From assembly GCA_013146195.2 (NCBI GenBank), contig CM028379.1, positions 56,865,693 through 56,929,692 of the forward strand: 64,000 nucleotides of DNA, written 5' to 3'. A model generated the notes under the pieces. That model saw only the letters and a list, made by a program, of their open reading frames with translations, had not been told where the DNA came from and did no database searches. Positions 21,909-32,264 of the stretch are shown here, piece by piece. This stretch comes from Codonopsis lanceolata. Its lineage: Eukaryota > Streptophyta > Magnoliopsida > Asterales > Campanulaceae. The translations under genes were made by a program, and so were the position numbers. The number at the start of each line of letters is the position of its first letter. Within the stretch, counting starts at the first letter, position 1.

Positions 21909-24417
21909 TCAGAAGTCCCAGAAGCAGTTGCCAACTTCTTTTTGGTGCATGCTCTCTGATTGTGCCCAATCCCAAAACAGAATGTACATCTCATTACCCT
22001 CCCTTTCCTTGACAAGCCCTGTTTCTGTGGATGATCTGCATTTGGCTGAGTTGGTTTACCCTTCTTTTCTTCATGTGCAGCTTTAATTCTGTATCTTCTA
22101 GGTCTACCAGGCATTTTCCTATTTGGAGCAATTCACAAAGGCTTTTTGCTGGACTTTGGTCATTGATCTTCACCACTGATTGGCTTCAGAGAGTATGCAT
22201 AAGCTTTCAAAAAGCTTGTCTTAAGGTAGCAGTCATCTAAATATTTTTCTGGTCTGTCACCTTTTTGTAAGATGGCAGCTATAGCATGGGTACAAGGAAT
22301 ACCACTTAGTTGCCATTTTCTACAACTGCAAGTCCACTTGTCCATGTTAACCACATAACCTTCTTTTCTATATCCCACCTCAAACTCCCCATCCCCATTG
22401 TAAATTGAAGTCCAAAACTTCACTTCCTCTTTGTTTTTCTCTAAGATTTTCTTGATAGAAGGACAATTATCGTCATAATGCTTCATCATCCAATCTCTCC
22501 TTTTCTCCAACCTAGCCATCATGTACAACCTTATCTCTTCTAACATGTAAATGATTGGCTTAACTCTAAACTATACAATTGTGCCATTGAAAGCCTCTGC
22601 CATGTTATTATCTACATTGTCAACCTTCATTTCAGTCTTGAAGAAAGCCCTGCAGAATTGCCCTAGGTCTCTCTTCATGAACCCATAATATGCTGCCTCA
22701 TCAAGCTCTTTCATTTTCTCCAATTCTTTTTACATTTGATTCTCATTACTTGCATACACCACAGCCCAAAAAGCCTTTCTCAATTCACCACCCTTGAAAT
22801 CCTTCTTCCAGTTGCTATAAATGTGCCTTGCACAATTTCTGTGCTCAACAAAAGGCAAAAGCTCATGTACTGCCTCCATAAGGCCCTTCTGCTGATCAAT
22901 TATCATAGCCCATCCAACACCACTTCCTAAATCCAAATCATCTTTTAACATCTGAATGAACCACTTCCAAGAGTTTTTATTCTCAACCTGCACCACAGCC
23001 CATGCCACAGGAAACATCTGATTGTTGGCATCCCTTCCTATTGCAACTAGTAATTCCCCTTTACAAATCCCTTTCAAGAAACATCCATCAAGCCCCAGAA
23101 CAGGCCTACACCCATTTAAGAACCCCTTCTTCAATGCACCAAAGCATATGTAAATCTTTGAAAAATATTCTTTATCAGTGGTTGGATGAACCCATTTTTC
23201 TAATTCCACAGTACTACCCTCATTTCTTCTTTTTAACTCTTTTCTATAATTCCAAAGTTTAGCATAGTGGCCATCAAGTGATCCCATCTCTTCACCAAGA
23301 ACTCTAGCCTTAGCTCTTAAGCACATACATAAACTAACAGTCAACTGATGATTGTCCAACACATCTTTCTTAAAATATTTTAACTTCCATTTAGGGTTAC
23401 TCAAAATTTGTTGTTGATACATTTTTGCTAGCCAACCAACTGAACAACATCTACTCTTGAAATTCTTTCCACACTGATGGATCAGATGATAGTTTTGATC
23501 TGAAATGTTGTTTCATCACGAATAGTGCTTGCCCATATTTCCCAAGTACAAACATTTGAATTCACACACTGAACATGGACCCTTTTCCTATCATTTACCA
23601 CAAACTTTATGTCATACACATTCAGACAACCATAATCCCTAATTGCATCCCTAAACTCTTGCACATTAGTGAAAGTTTCATGCAAGCTGAACTCCCTATT
23701 CTTCATGTTACATTTAGGGTTATACCTAGGGAATTTTTGTCTCTTAACTCTCAGCCCATTATCATCATCTTCACTGCCACTATCAGAATCAGGAGGAAAG
23801 TATGCATCCCTCTCATCAAACACCATCTCATGAGCATCCTGATCAACATTAACTAATTCATCATTGGTCTCACCTCCTATTTTAGCCTCCTCAAAATTAT
23901 ATGAAAAACCTTTTCTTTTAATTCCAACAGCCTTGGACTTGACATTACCTTTGCCCTTAAAGGCAATCAAGTTCCTCCTAGCAGTAAGTAGCTCATCATC
24001 ATTGAGGTCATGTAGGTCCTCATCTTCCAAACTACATTCTGATGAATCGTCATCCCCACTACATGAAGAACCTATATAGTCAGCATCACTAATGATCTCA
24101 AGTTCTGGTTCCCCAACCTCATGTAAGACAAAGATTTCTATTTGTCCAAATTCTTCACCTACCTTCATCAATTTATCCCAATCCTTATGGGTATACAATG
24201 CCCTAAGACCTGTGTCTTCTGAATGCATAATTGGTATACAATAACACATAGAACTCACGTGAGGGTACCCTAACTCATTTACTACTCTGCTTTTTAACCC
24301 AGAAAAACACAAATCTTCTATATCTAATTCCTCCCAGTAATGCAACTTCCCATCATATTTAATTGGTTTTTCATGGAGGAATTCACCCCCATAATGACAT
24401 TTCACAGCAACTTTCAT
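21887..24417 (-). pseudogene. MULE transposase (MURA-like): PB1-like, MuDR, DDE, SWIM, zinc knuckle
   Basis: Start ATG at 24417 (MKVAVKCHYGGEF). Order: N-terminal PB1-like domain (residues 1-100), acidic Asp/Glu/Ser-rich linker (about 110-230), MuDR DNA-binding region (FPRYNPKCNMKNREFSLHE), MULE catalytic domain (VLGLDGCFLKG with the first Asp; MIIDQQKGLMEAV with the second; DNNMAEAFNG beyond), SWIM finger CSCRKWQLSGIPCTHA (CXCX8CXH), a PGRPRR basic motif and a CTFCFGIGHNQRAC knuckle. Breaks: one frameshift near 23490-23500, then a single frame holding four stops (TAA near 22729, TAG near 22572, TGA near 22160 and 22133). The enzyme would bind terminal repeats in the nucleus and cut and paste the element. 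As assembled it is inactive. Confidence 0.93.
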
Positions 24418-24990
24418 ATTTTCTGCAAGTTTAACAAAAAAAGGGCAAGGGGACCATCATAATGAGACAAACCATACTGCAGCTAGCCATATACTAGTTC
24501 CATATTTAACAAAAAAGTGGTAGGGAAGGGGGGACAACCTACATTTTAAAAACATAACACTTGGGAAGGGGGCCAATGGCCAACCATAATATTAATATAC
24601 TAGTGGGGGACAAAACCTTTAACAAACCTTTTTTTGGGACCATGGCATTTACAAAATTTATTTTAAAAAGCACATATATAAGATAAATTCATGCATGCAT
24701 ACACATTCAAGTAACAAAACCCAAATATTTCCAATGACAAACAAAAGCCCTAATTTTACATAACATTAACCTAACAAATTTTACAAAACATGAAGAAAAA
24801 CCCTAATTTCTGCACATTGCATCTAAATCGAAGAATACTTACCTTCTATCCTTTGAGCTTCAAATCCAGTAATGTCTTACAATCAATTGATTTATTCCCT
24901 TCGTTCTCTTCCGGATGATCAACTTTAATCTTCGTTCCTTCGTTCCCTTCCTTTACTTTTCGTCTAACTTTGTGAAATGAGCAAGAATAA
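24418..24990 (-). promoter_or_regulatory. MULE 5'UTR with a 420-nt intron
   Basis: On the minus strand AGAAG|GTAAGT (donor at 24842-24841) and TTGCAG|AAAATATG (acceptor 24424-24423) define a GT-AG intron of 420 nt ending six bases before the transposase ATG. The upstream exon lies in the C/T-rich stretch 24843 to about 24980. 5'UTR introns are common in plant MULE and host genes. Transcription start not located. Confidence 0.6.
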
Positions 24991-25082
24991 CCTGACTAAC
25001 TTCGACTAACTTTACTTGGTTTCAATATGTGCAGGCAAACAAAATAAAGGGCATTCATGTCTTTTTCATCATTTCCATCCAA

Positions 25083-25376
25083 GATAACTAACAGAAAGGA
25101 GGCATAGTGACCAATTTGTTATTTGTGGTGAAGTACAATGATGAAATAGAAAAAAAAATTGTAGAGTGATCATATTGCAAAAAGCTGGAAAGTAGAGTGA
25201 CCAAATTGTGTTTTAAGCCTTCTACAATTGTTTTGAACTTTTCGTCTAAAAAATTAGATGGAGTGATGAACGTGTTATATGTTACCAAATAAAATGATTA
25301 AATTGAAAGAAAAAAAATTTAGGTCACCTTATTGCAAAAAGTGAGAAAGTAGTGTGACCTAATTACGATTTAAGCC
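25083..25376 (-). repeat. Two successive MULE terminal-repeat copies
   Basis: Two similar blocks of about 110-140 bp end in TTTAAGCC at 25219 and at 25376 (minus strand starts GGCTTAAA). Each contains 'ggtcac(c/t)', 'ctactttc' and 'tttttgcaata'. The inner one is the likely end of the transposase element. The outer one could be an older insertion's end or a duplicated terminus. A 9-bp target duplication could not be verified. Confidence 0.75.
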
Positions 25377-25433
25377 AAATAAAAAAAAACATTTTCTTAC
25401 TTTTAAGCACAACGTTTGGATACGCGGCATAAA

Positions 25434-25441
25434 TTTCCCGC
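25434..25441 (+). promoter_or_regulatory. E2F-type site TTTCCCGC
   Basis: A perfect match to the plant E2F consensus TTTSSCGC, about 50 bases upstream of a C/T-rich stretch that looks like a 5'UTR with splice sites. Eight bases alone are weak evidence; the context raises it. Confidence 0.35.
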
Positions 25442-25479
25442 CCACTAAAATACTGTCAGTAAGCCAAAAACGCACTGAC

Positions 25480-25719
25480 CTTTCTCATATCTTTCTCACA
25501 CTAGCCTTTCTCTCAAGCTCTCACTTTTCGATCTTTTGCATCAACAAGGTAAGTCCGAAGATTTTAATCTAAATCGCATAAAAAAAATGCATATTGATGT
25601 TTCTCTGTTTTTCTTCCCCTTTCACGCAGATTTTGTAGGAAGAATTGTGGGTTTTGTATCTGTGATTAGGGCATGTTTGGACCCTTGAAGTTGTTACATC
25701 ACCAATAGGCGTTCATTCG
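25480..25719 (+). other. Putative spliced 5'UTR (two exons) of a host-type gene
   Basis: The C/T-rich exon 1 (about 25480-25548) ends CAACAAG|GTAAGTCC. A short T-rich intron ends TTTCACGCAG at 25629. Exon 2 (25630-25719) ends CATTCG|GTAAGAATC. All three sites fit plant GT-AG consensus. No open reading frame follows before 26700, where U-rich intron-like DNA gives way to a LINE-like tail. The gene, if real, is truncated or has distant exons. Confidence 0.4.
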
Positions 25720-26702
25720 GTAAGAATCTCTTTCTTTCCTTATCTAATTTATGCCTTTATATAATTACATCAGTAAGGTTCCCATTCTCTAAATCTCTTT
25801 CCCTTTTTTCAGAATTCAATGTTTCTTTTCCATTTATATTTGCCTAAAGTTTTTTCCCCCTCTCATTTCACTATTATGTGAGAGTATTAACATTAAATTT
25901 TGTTTATGGGGATAATTGCTTTCTAAAGTCACATCTATTTTACAATGAGATTAGAGAAATAAGGTGGTACTACTTCCATGTTGAATGAAAACATGGAATG
26001 CATAGCTTTTTTCAATCTCTGGAAAAAAGAAGAGAGGGGTGCAGGTGGTCTGGAAAAGAATGAATGAAGGATTTCAGATAAATAAGAGGGTATTAAGAAA
26101 GCTCGTCCCCGACCTCTATTCTATTAGTCAAAAGCTCTCCTTCTTGGGACTTTTGATAGAGTTCACTTAGAAGCTAGTAGTGACAGATGGCAGTTAAGCA
26201 TCAATCATGACGAAGACTTCTGTGGATAAGATTCAAGTCTTTCTACTTGGCAACTTTGTGCTAAAGAAAGAACATTCCAAGTCGTCTTTGGCTTGATCTA
26301 AGCAGAACATTCCAGCTTTGTGCTGTCTGAATTATGGGCCGGAATTGTTGGATCCAAGGATTTGGTAATGGGTTGGTATTTTGATTTGTTTAAGGGTTAA
26401 GTGATAGTTTAAAGTAATGGGTTTTGCTCTGTTTGGTTTGTGTTGTGATTTTCTGTTTGGTTGCTAAGAAAACTGATGGATTGCAAAAGAGAAAAGAACA
26501 GAAAGTTGTAGTCTTTTGGGGTTTCATTTTTGTGGGGATGGGTTTTTGATTTTGATTAGTTTAGTGGTCAAAATGGTGGTTTACGAATACTGGGTTTTTC
26601 TGTCTTTGATCTGGTTTGTGGGTTTCTTTTTGTTTGCTGAGAATGCTGATGGTCAATGACTAGATAATGACTTGCTTGGACCAATCATATAAACTATCAT
26701 GC
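25720..26702 (+). other. U-rich, intron-like DNA, no exon recognised
   Basis: T/G-rich plus-strand DNA with words such as 'ggtttgtgttgtgattttctgtttggtt' style runs, as in long plant introns. No reading frame of note. Confidence 0.35.
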
Positions 26703-26800
26703 ATTTTTTTTAGAAAGAAACAGGGGCAGTACCAATTTTATTAATATAATGAAAATAATACAAATTGGAGGGGGACAATTGTCCCCTAAAAGTGAGGGCC
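26703..26800 (-). mobile_element. Possible 3' tail of a LINE
   Basis: On the minus strand the sequence reads TTAATAAAATTGGTACTGCC, then CCTGTTTCTTTCT and a short A-run. This is the style of plant LINE 3' ends: 'aataaa-.-tggc/actgcc' before poly-A. Only the tail is visible, with no RT. Confidence 0.35.
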
Positions 26801-26863
26801 ATGGAGTGTTACCTCTAAAACAAATTACATAAATTCCTAAGAGATCCATAAACAGTGACCATT

Positions 26864-27105
26864 AAGTAAAATTGCTTGATAAAATACAAAGAATGCTACT
26901 GATAAATGTTGATCTAACACAAGAATATTAACTCTAATTGTTTGTTACGTAGCTAACATTACATATCAGCAAATAGAAGTTCAATGTTTGTAATATATCA
27001 AGTAAAATTGCTTAATAAAATACAAAGAATGCTACTGATAAATGTTGATCTAACACAAGAATATTAACTCTAATTGTTTGTTACATAGCTAACATTAATT
27101 GTATC
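26864..27105 (+). repeat. Tandem duplication, period 136 bp
   Basis: AAGTAAAATTGCTT starts at 26864 and again at 27000. The following about 100 bases ('gataaatgttgatctaacac', 'ctaattgtttgttac') are nearly identical in both. Confidence 0.92.
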
Positions 27106-27178
27106 TATCTCTCAGATTACCATATCAGCAAATGGTAGTTCAATGTCTATGATGAAGCTTCGCCGATGGCATTAACAG

Positions 27179-28000
27179 TTAAATCAGTTGCTTCTTCATC
27201 AGAGTTTTGTTTCCATGGGCCTGCAGGGGTTGAGAAGGTTTTTGAAATTCAATAACCTGGATGCGTCTCTTCTTCTTCTCGTTGTCAATTTGGTTGTATC
27301 TCTCCGTCAACTTTCTTTTGGATCCTTCCAACTTATAACTATACAAAAAAGAGGCTTCAGAAGGCAAATCTACCCCGTTAGAGAGGCCGGAGCCACCTTT
27401 GATCACAGGTTGAGTAGAAATCGTGCTTTTTACGGTGTTGTTGCCAGCAGCTAGCTCCTTTGATTTTCCAAAAAATATATTTATCTTGAGGGGATATGAT
27501 GGGTTGGTCACAAGTTTGATAGGCTTTAAAATCTCCTCGCTACCTTTCACCCCCTCATCACCTTTCTTCTTCTTCATATCAGCATCACTGAGAACCGTCT
27601 TCTTCGTAGTAACTAACTGATGATCACTTTTCTTCTTCTTCATATCAGCAACACTGAATGGGTTCTCGAGCCTCTTCTTCTTCGTATCACCAATAGTACT
27701 ATGAACCATCTTCTTGGTAGTAACTAACTGATGATCATTGTTCTTCTCATTCTTCTTCGTCATCCAAGTATCAGTATCAATTCGGGGGCGATTGAGAATA
27801 TATTCAACAATATCTAAAGAAGAAGATTTAGGCTTCCTTGGAACTTTAGGCCAAATTATTGGGTCAACCTTAACGCTGTCGACTTCAAAAGTGTCAAAAC
27901 CATCTTCGGGATTCGAACGATTTAACGAACATACAAAACTGATAAAGTCCATCTCCTTCTCCATGGCTGTCAGTGGTCGGAAATCGTAAAGAGAAGTCAT
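27179..28000 (-). CDS. Uncharacterised 273-residue Lys-rich protein
   Basis: This is the only long frame in the window without transposon signatures. It opens MTSLYDFRPLTAMEKEMDF, continues with an acidic/hydrophobic N-terminus (FISFVCSLNRSNP, FDTFEVDSVKVDP) and then becomes basic. A segment with DHQLVTTKK and DMKKKK appears twice (about residues 88-125 and 121-147), an internal duplication. There is a basic KKKRR patch near residue 247, so nuclear location is plausible. No membrane segment or known catalytic motif is seen and I do not recognise the family. Upstream lie a GA microsatellite and a TATA-like motif. The start ATG is the first in frame after that promoter. It could be a gene fragment; the 5' end is duplicated at 28483. 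Confidence 0.6.
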   Translation of the reverse strand: MTSLYDFRPLTAMEKEMDFISFVCSLNRSNPEDGFDTFEVDSVKVDPIIWPKVPRKPKSSSLDIVEYILNRPRIDTDTWMTKKNEKNNDHQLVTTKKMVHSTIGDTKKKRLENPFSVADMKKKKSDHQLVTTKKTVLSDADMKKKKGDEGVKGSEEILKPIKLVTNPSYPLKINIFFGKSKELAAGNNTVKSTISTQPVIKGGSGLSNGVDLPSEASFLYSYKLEGSKRKLTERYNQIDNEKKKRRIQVIEFQKPSQPLQAHGNKTLMKKQLI

Positions 28001-28099
28001 GTTCGAGCCCCTTCAAAAATGGCACCCGCTATCAACTATCTTGAAATATGGCGGTTAGAGCTTTCGACGATCAATCTGGAATTAATGTCGCACTGTTTA

Positions 28100-28100
<1 letters not shown>

Positions 28101-28143
<43 letters not shown>

Positions 28144-28182
28144 TTGACTACTTTTCTCTCAAGTTTATTTATTATATAGATT
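28101..28182 (-). promoter_or_regulatory. GA/CT microsatellite and TATA motif upstream of the 27179-28000 gene
   Basis: A GA run (CT on the coding strand) covers 28101-28144, and TATATAAT on the minus strand lies at 28172-28179. The TATA is about 30 bases upstream of the CT run, which would then be at the transcript start. A CT-rich 5'UTR is a common plant arrangement. Confidence 0.5.
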
Positions 28183-28482
28183 TTCTTTCTTTGTTATTAA
28201 TGCCGCTATCTTTTTTTATTTCTTCATAGTTTACGTTTTTTTATAAATCAACATAAAAATTGTTCAATTTGGACTAATTCCTTACTCCCTGCGCCCTTTT
28301 TATTTTCTTTTTCATTTTTTGACTTTACAAAGTTAATTATTTCTAAATATGTAAAAAATTTACTTGTTTCTTAGAAATTGTACCATTTTATATCACTGTT
28401 TAGCTTCAAAATTGGAGTTTTAATTTTTTCGTTTATCTATGCATATATAAAAGGAGATGAGCAAGATTTGGAAAGTTCCCGT

Positions 28483-28776
28483 CAAAACTGATAAATCCCA
28501 TCTCCTTCTCCATGGCTGTCAGTGGTCGAAAATGGTAAAAAGAAGTACTGCAAAGCATGTTCGAGCCCTTTCAAAAACGACACCAGTTATCTTGAGATAA
28601 GGCGGTTAAAGCTTTCAACGATCAAATATGGAATTTATGCCGCACTATTTAGGAAAGAGGGAGGGAAGGAGAGAGGGAGTAGATTACTTTTCTCTCAAGT
28701 TTATTTAATGTGGCCACTGGCGAGTGAGCGAGTTTATTTGCTATATATATTTTCTTTCTTTGTTATAATTACGCTC
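28483..28776 (-). repeat. Duplicate of the gene's 5' end and promoter (source 27935-28213)
   Basis: About 280 bp match 27935-28213 in order: 'catctccttctccatggctg', 'tgttcgagcc', 'gcactgtttaggaaagag' (here with 'tattt'), 'cttttctctcaagtttattt'. The copy lacks the long GA run and has an extra 'actgcaaagc' at the start-codon region. It holds only the first about 20 codons, altered, so it is a truncated promoter/5' duplicate in the same orientation. Confidence 0.88.
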
Positions 28777-29847
28777 CAAAATATTTTTTTAAAATTCTTT
28801 ATATTTTTAAATATTTCAAAATCTTGAATGAGCCACAAAATTGAATTGAATGAGCCACAAAAATTCAACTGCTAAATATTTGTACCACAAAAAAATCAAT
28901 TTTATATTCTAAAACTCACAATTTCAAAATATTCAAATGGTACCAGTTTTAATATTGAATATTTAAATATTTTACAATATTCAAATGATGATTTTTACAA
29001 TGGTGCCATTTCTAAAAATCATCATTTGAATATTGTACCATTTGAATATTTGAATATTTTTAAAAATCAATATTCTAAAAATCACCATTTCACCATTTGA
29101 ATATTCAATATTCAATATTTTTAAATATTCAATGGTACCATTTTTAAATATTCTAAAAATGGTTCCATTTTTAAATATTAAATATCCATTTTTTAAAATA
29201 AATATTCTAAAAATATTTGAATATTCAATATTCAATATTCAATATTTTAATTAAATTCAAATGATGAAAATGGTGCCATTTTAAAAAAATCAATATTCTA
29301 AAACTATTTCAATTCACCATTTCTAAAAATCAATATTATATTCTAAAAATCAATATTTAATATTCAATTCTAAAAATCAATATTCAAATGGTGAATTGAA
29401 TTTTATATTCAATTCAAAATATTTCAAAATTGATTTTTTTCCTTTGTAATGGTAAATATTTGTACCCTTTTCTTTGATTTTTTTTTCATTTGTAATGATA
29501 AAAGATAAAGTAAGAATATTACAAAAAAATTATGCCGCACCCATCGATCAAAGAAATAAATAAATTATATTTTTTTATTTTGTTTGTCTTAAAAAAAGTC
29601 TCATTTATATGTTTTAACCTATAAACTTTCATTTAAAAATACAAATATTTATTTTCAGATACATGATACTTTCGTAAGGTAGCACATATACAAAAATAAT
29701 GTATTTAGTGAGTTTTTTTAAAAAAATATTTGTGTTTACTTTTGATGTACTGTCAGTATAAAAAACAATGTTGAATGAAATAATCTCAAAATTTAGTTGA
29801 TATATATTAGATATCATACTAATTAACACTTTTTTGCATTACTGAAA
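28777..29847. repeat. Very AT-rich degenerate simple-repeat DNA
   Basis: From 28860 to 29420 the words 'aatattcaatattc', 'ttctaaaaatcaatatt' and 'aatggtgccattt' are shuffled and repeated dozens of times on both strands. 29420-29847 is AT-rich without a gene. Confidence 0.7.
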
Positions 29848-30030
29848 GGCTTAAATTACAATTTGGTCACCTTACTTTCATGGATTATTCGTTAAGCTCA
29901 CTCTACTAATTTTTTTTTCTCAATTTAGTCACTACACTTGGCATTTGGTGATAATTAGGCCACCCAGAGTCATTATCATTAGTTAACTTAGATGGAAATG
30001 CTCAAAAAGATAGAAATGTCCATATATCTT
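29848..30030 (+). mobile_element. MULE terminal repeat, element extending right
   Basis: GGCTTAAATTACAATTTGG starts at 29848. The following 180 bases align by eye with the minus-strand terminus at 25219, including 'ctactaattttttttttctc', 'gatggaaatg.tcaaaaaga' and 'gaaatgtcc'. It faces the opposite way, so it is the left end of a second element. No right end was found. Confidence 0.75.
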
Positions 30031-30064
30031 TGGTCTGTAAAGTCAATAAAGTCACTAGAAATTA

Positions 30065-30640
30065 TCAAACTAAGAAAACAACAAATTATTAAGCTCACAT
30101 ATTTGTAAAATGAAGACTAAGTTATTAATAAATTTAATTTGACTAAATTTTTTTCTATTTTTGCTCATTTCAATTGCTTATTGGACTTAATATAGGTTTT
30201 TTTTTTCAAAATATACAAATAATAAATAAATAGTAAAAAAATGTTATTAATAAAATGAAGGCAAATAAAAAACCCACTTTATGTTAAAAAAATATTGAGT
30301 TCTTAATTAAGGTTAAAAAAAGTAAAAATAAATGAAAATAAATCGTTATAATATTTCTCTAAAAGTTATAAAATTAAAATATGAATTATCAAACTATAGA
30401 AAACAAATTACTAAGCCCACATAATTGTAAAATAAATATAAATAATTAAAAGTTAATTTTTCTAAATTTTTATAATTTATTTATTTATTTAATTTCTTAT
30501 TTGATTTTTTTTTCGTTTTTTTTTTCAGAATATAAAAAAAAATAAAAAACTAGTAAAAAATATTATTAATAAATGAAGGCAAATAAGAAAATACAAAAAA
30601 TGGAATGCAAAATAAAAAACAACCCATGTAAGTAAGTGTT
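30065..30640 (+). repeat. Degenerate tandem duplication, about 320-bp period
   Basis: Two blocks (about 30065-30290 and 30388-30640) share in order 'gaaaacaacaaattattaag', 'cccacat.tttgtaaaat', T-rich tracts, 'ttattaataaaatgaaggc' and 'aaataagaaa'. Subterminal duplication is frequent in MULEs. Confidence 0.65.
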
Positions 30641-30699
30641 TTTCAAACAAAAAAAATGTTAAAGATGAATCAATAATAACCCATCTTAACAAGGAAAAA

Positions 30700-31190
30700 A
30701 AAAAAACTCTATAAGAAGCCCCTTCCCTTCTTATTTCTTAGACACCAGATCGAGTTCTCCCTCTCCTCTCTAGCTCACATCGATGGTGTTTCCCTTCATC
30801 TTCATTTCCTCCACATCTAGCCATTCCAAGAAACTTTTAAGCCTAGTACCACTCGATCCCCCCCCTTCTCTGTGTGTCTGTCTGTCTGTCTCTCTCTCTC
30901 TCCACTGCAACCTCCAGGCCTGGCCCTACGCCCAACCTCCGTCTCTGATCAATCTCTGTTTTAAGCAACTCCATGTCTAGGGTTTGAAATCACCGTCTCT
31001 CTATCCCAACTGCAATCCAAGTTTGCTTCAACCGTCGTAGATTTTTTCGATGTTGATGGAAAAATCGGTGGATTGGTATTGGATTGATTTGTTGAATTTG
31101 TCGGTCCAGTGAGTGTTACCTATATGTTTTGAAGGCTAATCTCTTCGAGAATTTAAACATTGTATTTTAGTTGTACGTTTATTATTTATA
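30700..31190 (+). other. Gene-like 5' region, possibly captured host sequence
   Basis: A CT-rich 5'UTR-like stretch (30720-30780) leads to an ATG at 30783, with a 65-codon frame (MVFPFIFISSTSSHSKK) that I do not recognise. A CTGT/CT microsatellite at 30875-30903 lies in it. Its location just inside a MULE terminal repeat would fit a Pack-MULE. Coding status is doubtful. Confidence 0.3.
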
Positions 31191-31259
31191 TGGGCCTGGA
31201 GAAATTAGCATAACAAATATTTCTGAATATATATTAGGGCTGCTAATTGTTGTTCTTTT

Positions 31260-32264
31260 TAGGGTAAAATTCGGGCCGGTCAAGTACTTTATTAAATTTT
31301 TAATCGCTAAAGTACCATCTTTTTATTTTCAATCGGAAAAAGTCACTTTTGGTTGCGAAAAGATTGTGATACCCTTAATAAGCAAGAGGCGCACTACACA
31401 AGTTTATATATCGCAGTGCTAAATATTGTGACAGATGAAGTATTCGTTTTTCATTATTATTAGTTTGCACCACGGTTCACAAATTCAAAATCCAACAAAG
31501 TTTTGTACTGCGAATCACAAATTCAAAAGTTAGCATAGTTTTGCACCGTAATTCTTTTCATAAAATTGTTGTTGCACCGCGATATATTTGTATTTTATAA
31601 TGTAATTTATTGACAATTAATTACTTTTTTGCACTTTAACAACCTTTTCAAACTGCGATTCACAACTTCAAAACTTAGCATAGTTTTGCACCGCCATTCA
31701 CAAAATTAAAAGTCAGCATAGTTTTGTACCGCGATTCTTCTTTTAAAATTATTGCACAACGATATATTTGCACTTTATACAATAATTTATTGAAAATTAA
31801 TTACTTTTTTGTATTTTAACAACTTTTTCAAACCGCGATTCAGAAATATTTGCACTACGATTCACAAATTCAAAAGCTAGCGTAGTTTTGTACCGCGATT
31901 CATAAAATTAAAACCCAACATAGTTTTGTACTGTGATTCCATTTTTTATATATCGCGGTTCAAGAGCATTAAATTGAAAAAGTACAACATATTTACATGT
32001 TGCTTAAATATCAAGAACCAGAATATTCTTGCACTGCGATTTCATTTTTTATATATCGTGGTTCACATGTTGGAATTGCAAATAAAGAAAGTTATTGTTT
32101 CTTACACCGCGATTATTATTTTTAAATTGTTGCACCACGATATATTTGCACTTTATACTGTAATATATATAAAAAAAAATTAATTCTTTACATTCTAACA
32201 ATTTTTTGAAGCCGTCAAATTAGAAGAGGACATTTAAAACCACCTCTTCAACCACAACGCCGGA
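31260..32264 (+). mobile_element. GGCC-GTC-type element packed with 'gcgattcacaaa' subrepeats
   Basis: The left end GTAAAATTCGGGCCGGTC plus 'taatcgctaaagtacc' and 'caatcggaaaaagtcac' matches the family ends at 124 and 3356. The body repeats variants of 'ttttgcaccgcgattcac', 'aaattcaaaagt.agcatag' and 'gatatatttgcactttata' at least ten times, as a degenerate array. The right end is cut by the LTR fragment beginning near 32265. Confidence 0.6.

Larger units (their letters stand above)
21314..25219 (-). mobile_element. Mutator-like element (MULE) with nearly readable transposase
   Basis: It carries a MURA-type transposase gene on the minus strand, with the long A/T-rich terminal repeat at the right end (GGCTTAAAACACAATTTGG read on the minus strand from 25219). 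The left end is cut by the gypsy LTR at 21313/21314, so the 3' terminal repeat is missing here. An opposed terminal repeat of the same family is at 29848. This would be an autonomous-type element before decay. Confidence 0.85.

Noticed and set aside
23002..24079. Plus-strand frames of 71-93 codons
   Set aside because: Shadows of the MULE transposase on the opposite strand.
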